Positions 5,789 through 6,489 of a DNA stretch of 6,489 nt are shown here, in pieces (position 1 is the stretch's first letter; every line of letters starts with the position of its first letter). The notes under the pieces are model-generated. The model was not told the DNA's origin, did no database searches, and saw only the letters and a program-made list of their open reading frames with translations. Source of the DNA: Myxococcales bacterium (GTDB taxonomy: Bacteria > Myxococcota > Polyangia > Polyangiales > Polyangiaceae); the NCBI GenBank assembly GCA_020430865.1, contig JAGQIY010000737.1, positions 1 through 6,489 of the forward strand, written 5' to 3'. A program made the translations under genes and the position numbers.

Positions 5789-6489
5789 TCATGGCGCCTG
5801 CTCCTTGTCGCGCCAGCCCCACAGCTGAAGCGCGGTGAGCCCGAGCAGCAAGAAGAAGAACACGACCACCAGCGCGCTCGCTCGGCCAACGCGCAGGTTC
5901 ATGAAGATCTGCTCGTAGATCGCGTAGACGAACACCGTGGTGCTCTTCACCGGGCCGCCCTGAGTCATCACCCGCACCACGTCGAATACCTGAAAACTGG
6001 CGATCAGACTCGTGGTCCCCACGAAAGCCGAGGTCGGGCGAAGCAGTGGCCAGGTGACGTTCTTGAAGCGCTGCCAGGCGCCGGCGCCGTCGAGGCTCGC
6101 TGCCTCGTAGAGGCTCTCCGGGATGTCCTGCAACCCCGCCAGATAGAGCACCATCGCGTATCCCGCGATTTTCCAGATGGTAACCCCAGCGAGGGAGTAG
6201 AGCGCCACGTCCGGGTCGCCGAGCCAGTCCAGCGGCTCCATGCCGAGGCCGCGCACCAGGGCGCTGAGAGCGCCGTTCTGGCTGTCTAGCACCCACATCC
6301 AGAGCAACGCCACGCTCACCCAGCTCACGACGTAGGCGCTGAAGATGGCCGCGCGCAGAAAGCCCGCCAGCACGCCGGAGCGGTTCAGCAAGAGCGCCAG
6401 ACCCAACCCGAGCGCCATTGCTCCGACCACCACGACCACGCTGAAGATCAGCGTCGTGGCGAAGGTGCTCCAGAGCTCGCCCGAGGAGA
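5789..6489 (-). CDS. Carbohydrate-type ABC transporter permease (MalF/UgpA-like), 5' end outside window
   Basis: This is the partner permease of the importer. The frame is open to the window edge, giving 232 visible residues; the family is usually ~290 long, so about 60 N-terminal residues, including the first helix, are missing. A GTG at 6439 is internal: the residues before it (ELWSTFATTLIFS) match the start of the conserved permease core. Visible features are four to five hydrophobic segments, the EAA loop (YEAASLDGAGAWQRFKNVTW with EAA near visible residue 128, then PLLRP) and the MalF/UgpA hallmark MTQGGP near 174-179. It should pair with the downstream MalG-type permease to form the membrane channel. 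The solute-binding protein gene probably lies upstream, beyond the right edge; no ATPase gene is in the window. The solute is not identifiable from the permeases alone. Confidence 0.94.
   Translation of the reverse strand, partial: SSGELWSTFATTLIFSVVVVVGAMALGLGLALLLNRSGVLAGFLRAAIFSAYVVSWVSVALLWMWVLDSQNGALSALVRGLGMEPLDWLGDPDVALYSLAGVTIWKIAGYAMVLYLAGLQDIPESLYEAASLDGAGAWQRFKNVTWPLLRPTSAFVGTTSLIASFQVFDVVRVMTQGGPVKSTTVFVYAIYEQIFMNLRVGRASALVVVFFFLLLGLTALQLWGWRDKEQAP

Noticed and set aside
5776..5889. N-terminal extension of the MalG-type permease to the GTG at 5889
   Set aside because: The 38 extra residues are Cys/Ser/Arg-rich, overlap the upstream permease gene and lie before a good ribosome site and ATG at 5775.

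Overview
The window is a high-G+C bacterial segment (about two-thirds G+C by eye, with most codons ending in G or C). It has dense coding, GTG starts, stop/start overlaps, a Lon protease, a membrane metallopeptidase with TPRs and a secreted TPR/PEGA-type protein. This style is typical of Myxococcota, especially Polyangiales (Sorangium/Labilithrix-like). That placement is an inference from gene style, not from a marker gene.

Layout. The left block is on the + strand (about 1-3575). It holds the 3' part of a Lon-family protease gene cut by the window edge, a short Cys-rich lipoprotein gene 14 bases later, and a long gene for a polytopic membrane protein with an HExxH zinc-peptidase motif and C-terminal TPR-like helices. 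The last two overlap by four bases (GTGA), so the three look like one operon. The right block is on the - strand (3627-6489). Read in its own direction it holds the 3' part of a MalF/UgpA-type ABC permease gene (5' end outside the window), a complete MalG/UgpE-type permease gene 13 bases later, a doubtful 85-codon Pro/Ala-rich ORF overlapping the permease stop by four bases, and a TPR/PEGA-like envelope protein. The two blocks converge on a 51-base gap that contains a short GC-rich hairpin. No stretch over 300 bases lacks a gene. I saw no tRNA, rRNA, CRISPR array, insertion sequence or attachment site.

How the genes may work together. The + operon pairs a cytoplasmic AAA+ serine protease that has a diverged active-site loop with two envelope proteins: a six-Cys lipoprotein and a membrane-anchored gluzincin whose catalytic domain is predicted to be periplasmic. 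An envelope proteostasis or proteolytic signalling role is possible but inferred. The - permease pair forms the channel of a CUT1-type importer for sugars or glycerol-phosphate-like solutes; its binding protein and ATPase are not in the window. The TPR/PEGA-like gene belongs to a family that in myxobacteria often accompanies Ser/Thr kinases. The small ORF before it resembles the disordered tail of such a kinase and may be a leftover of one.
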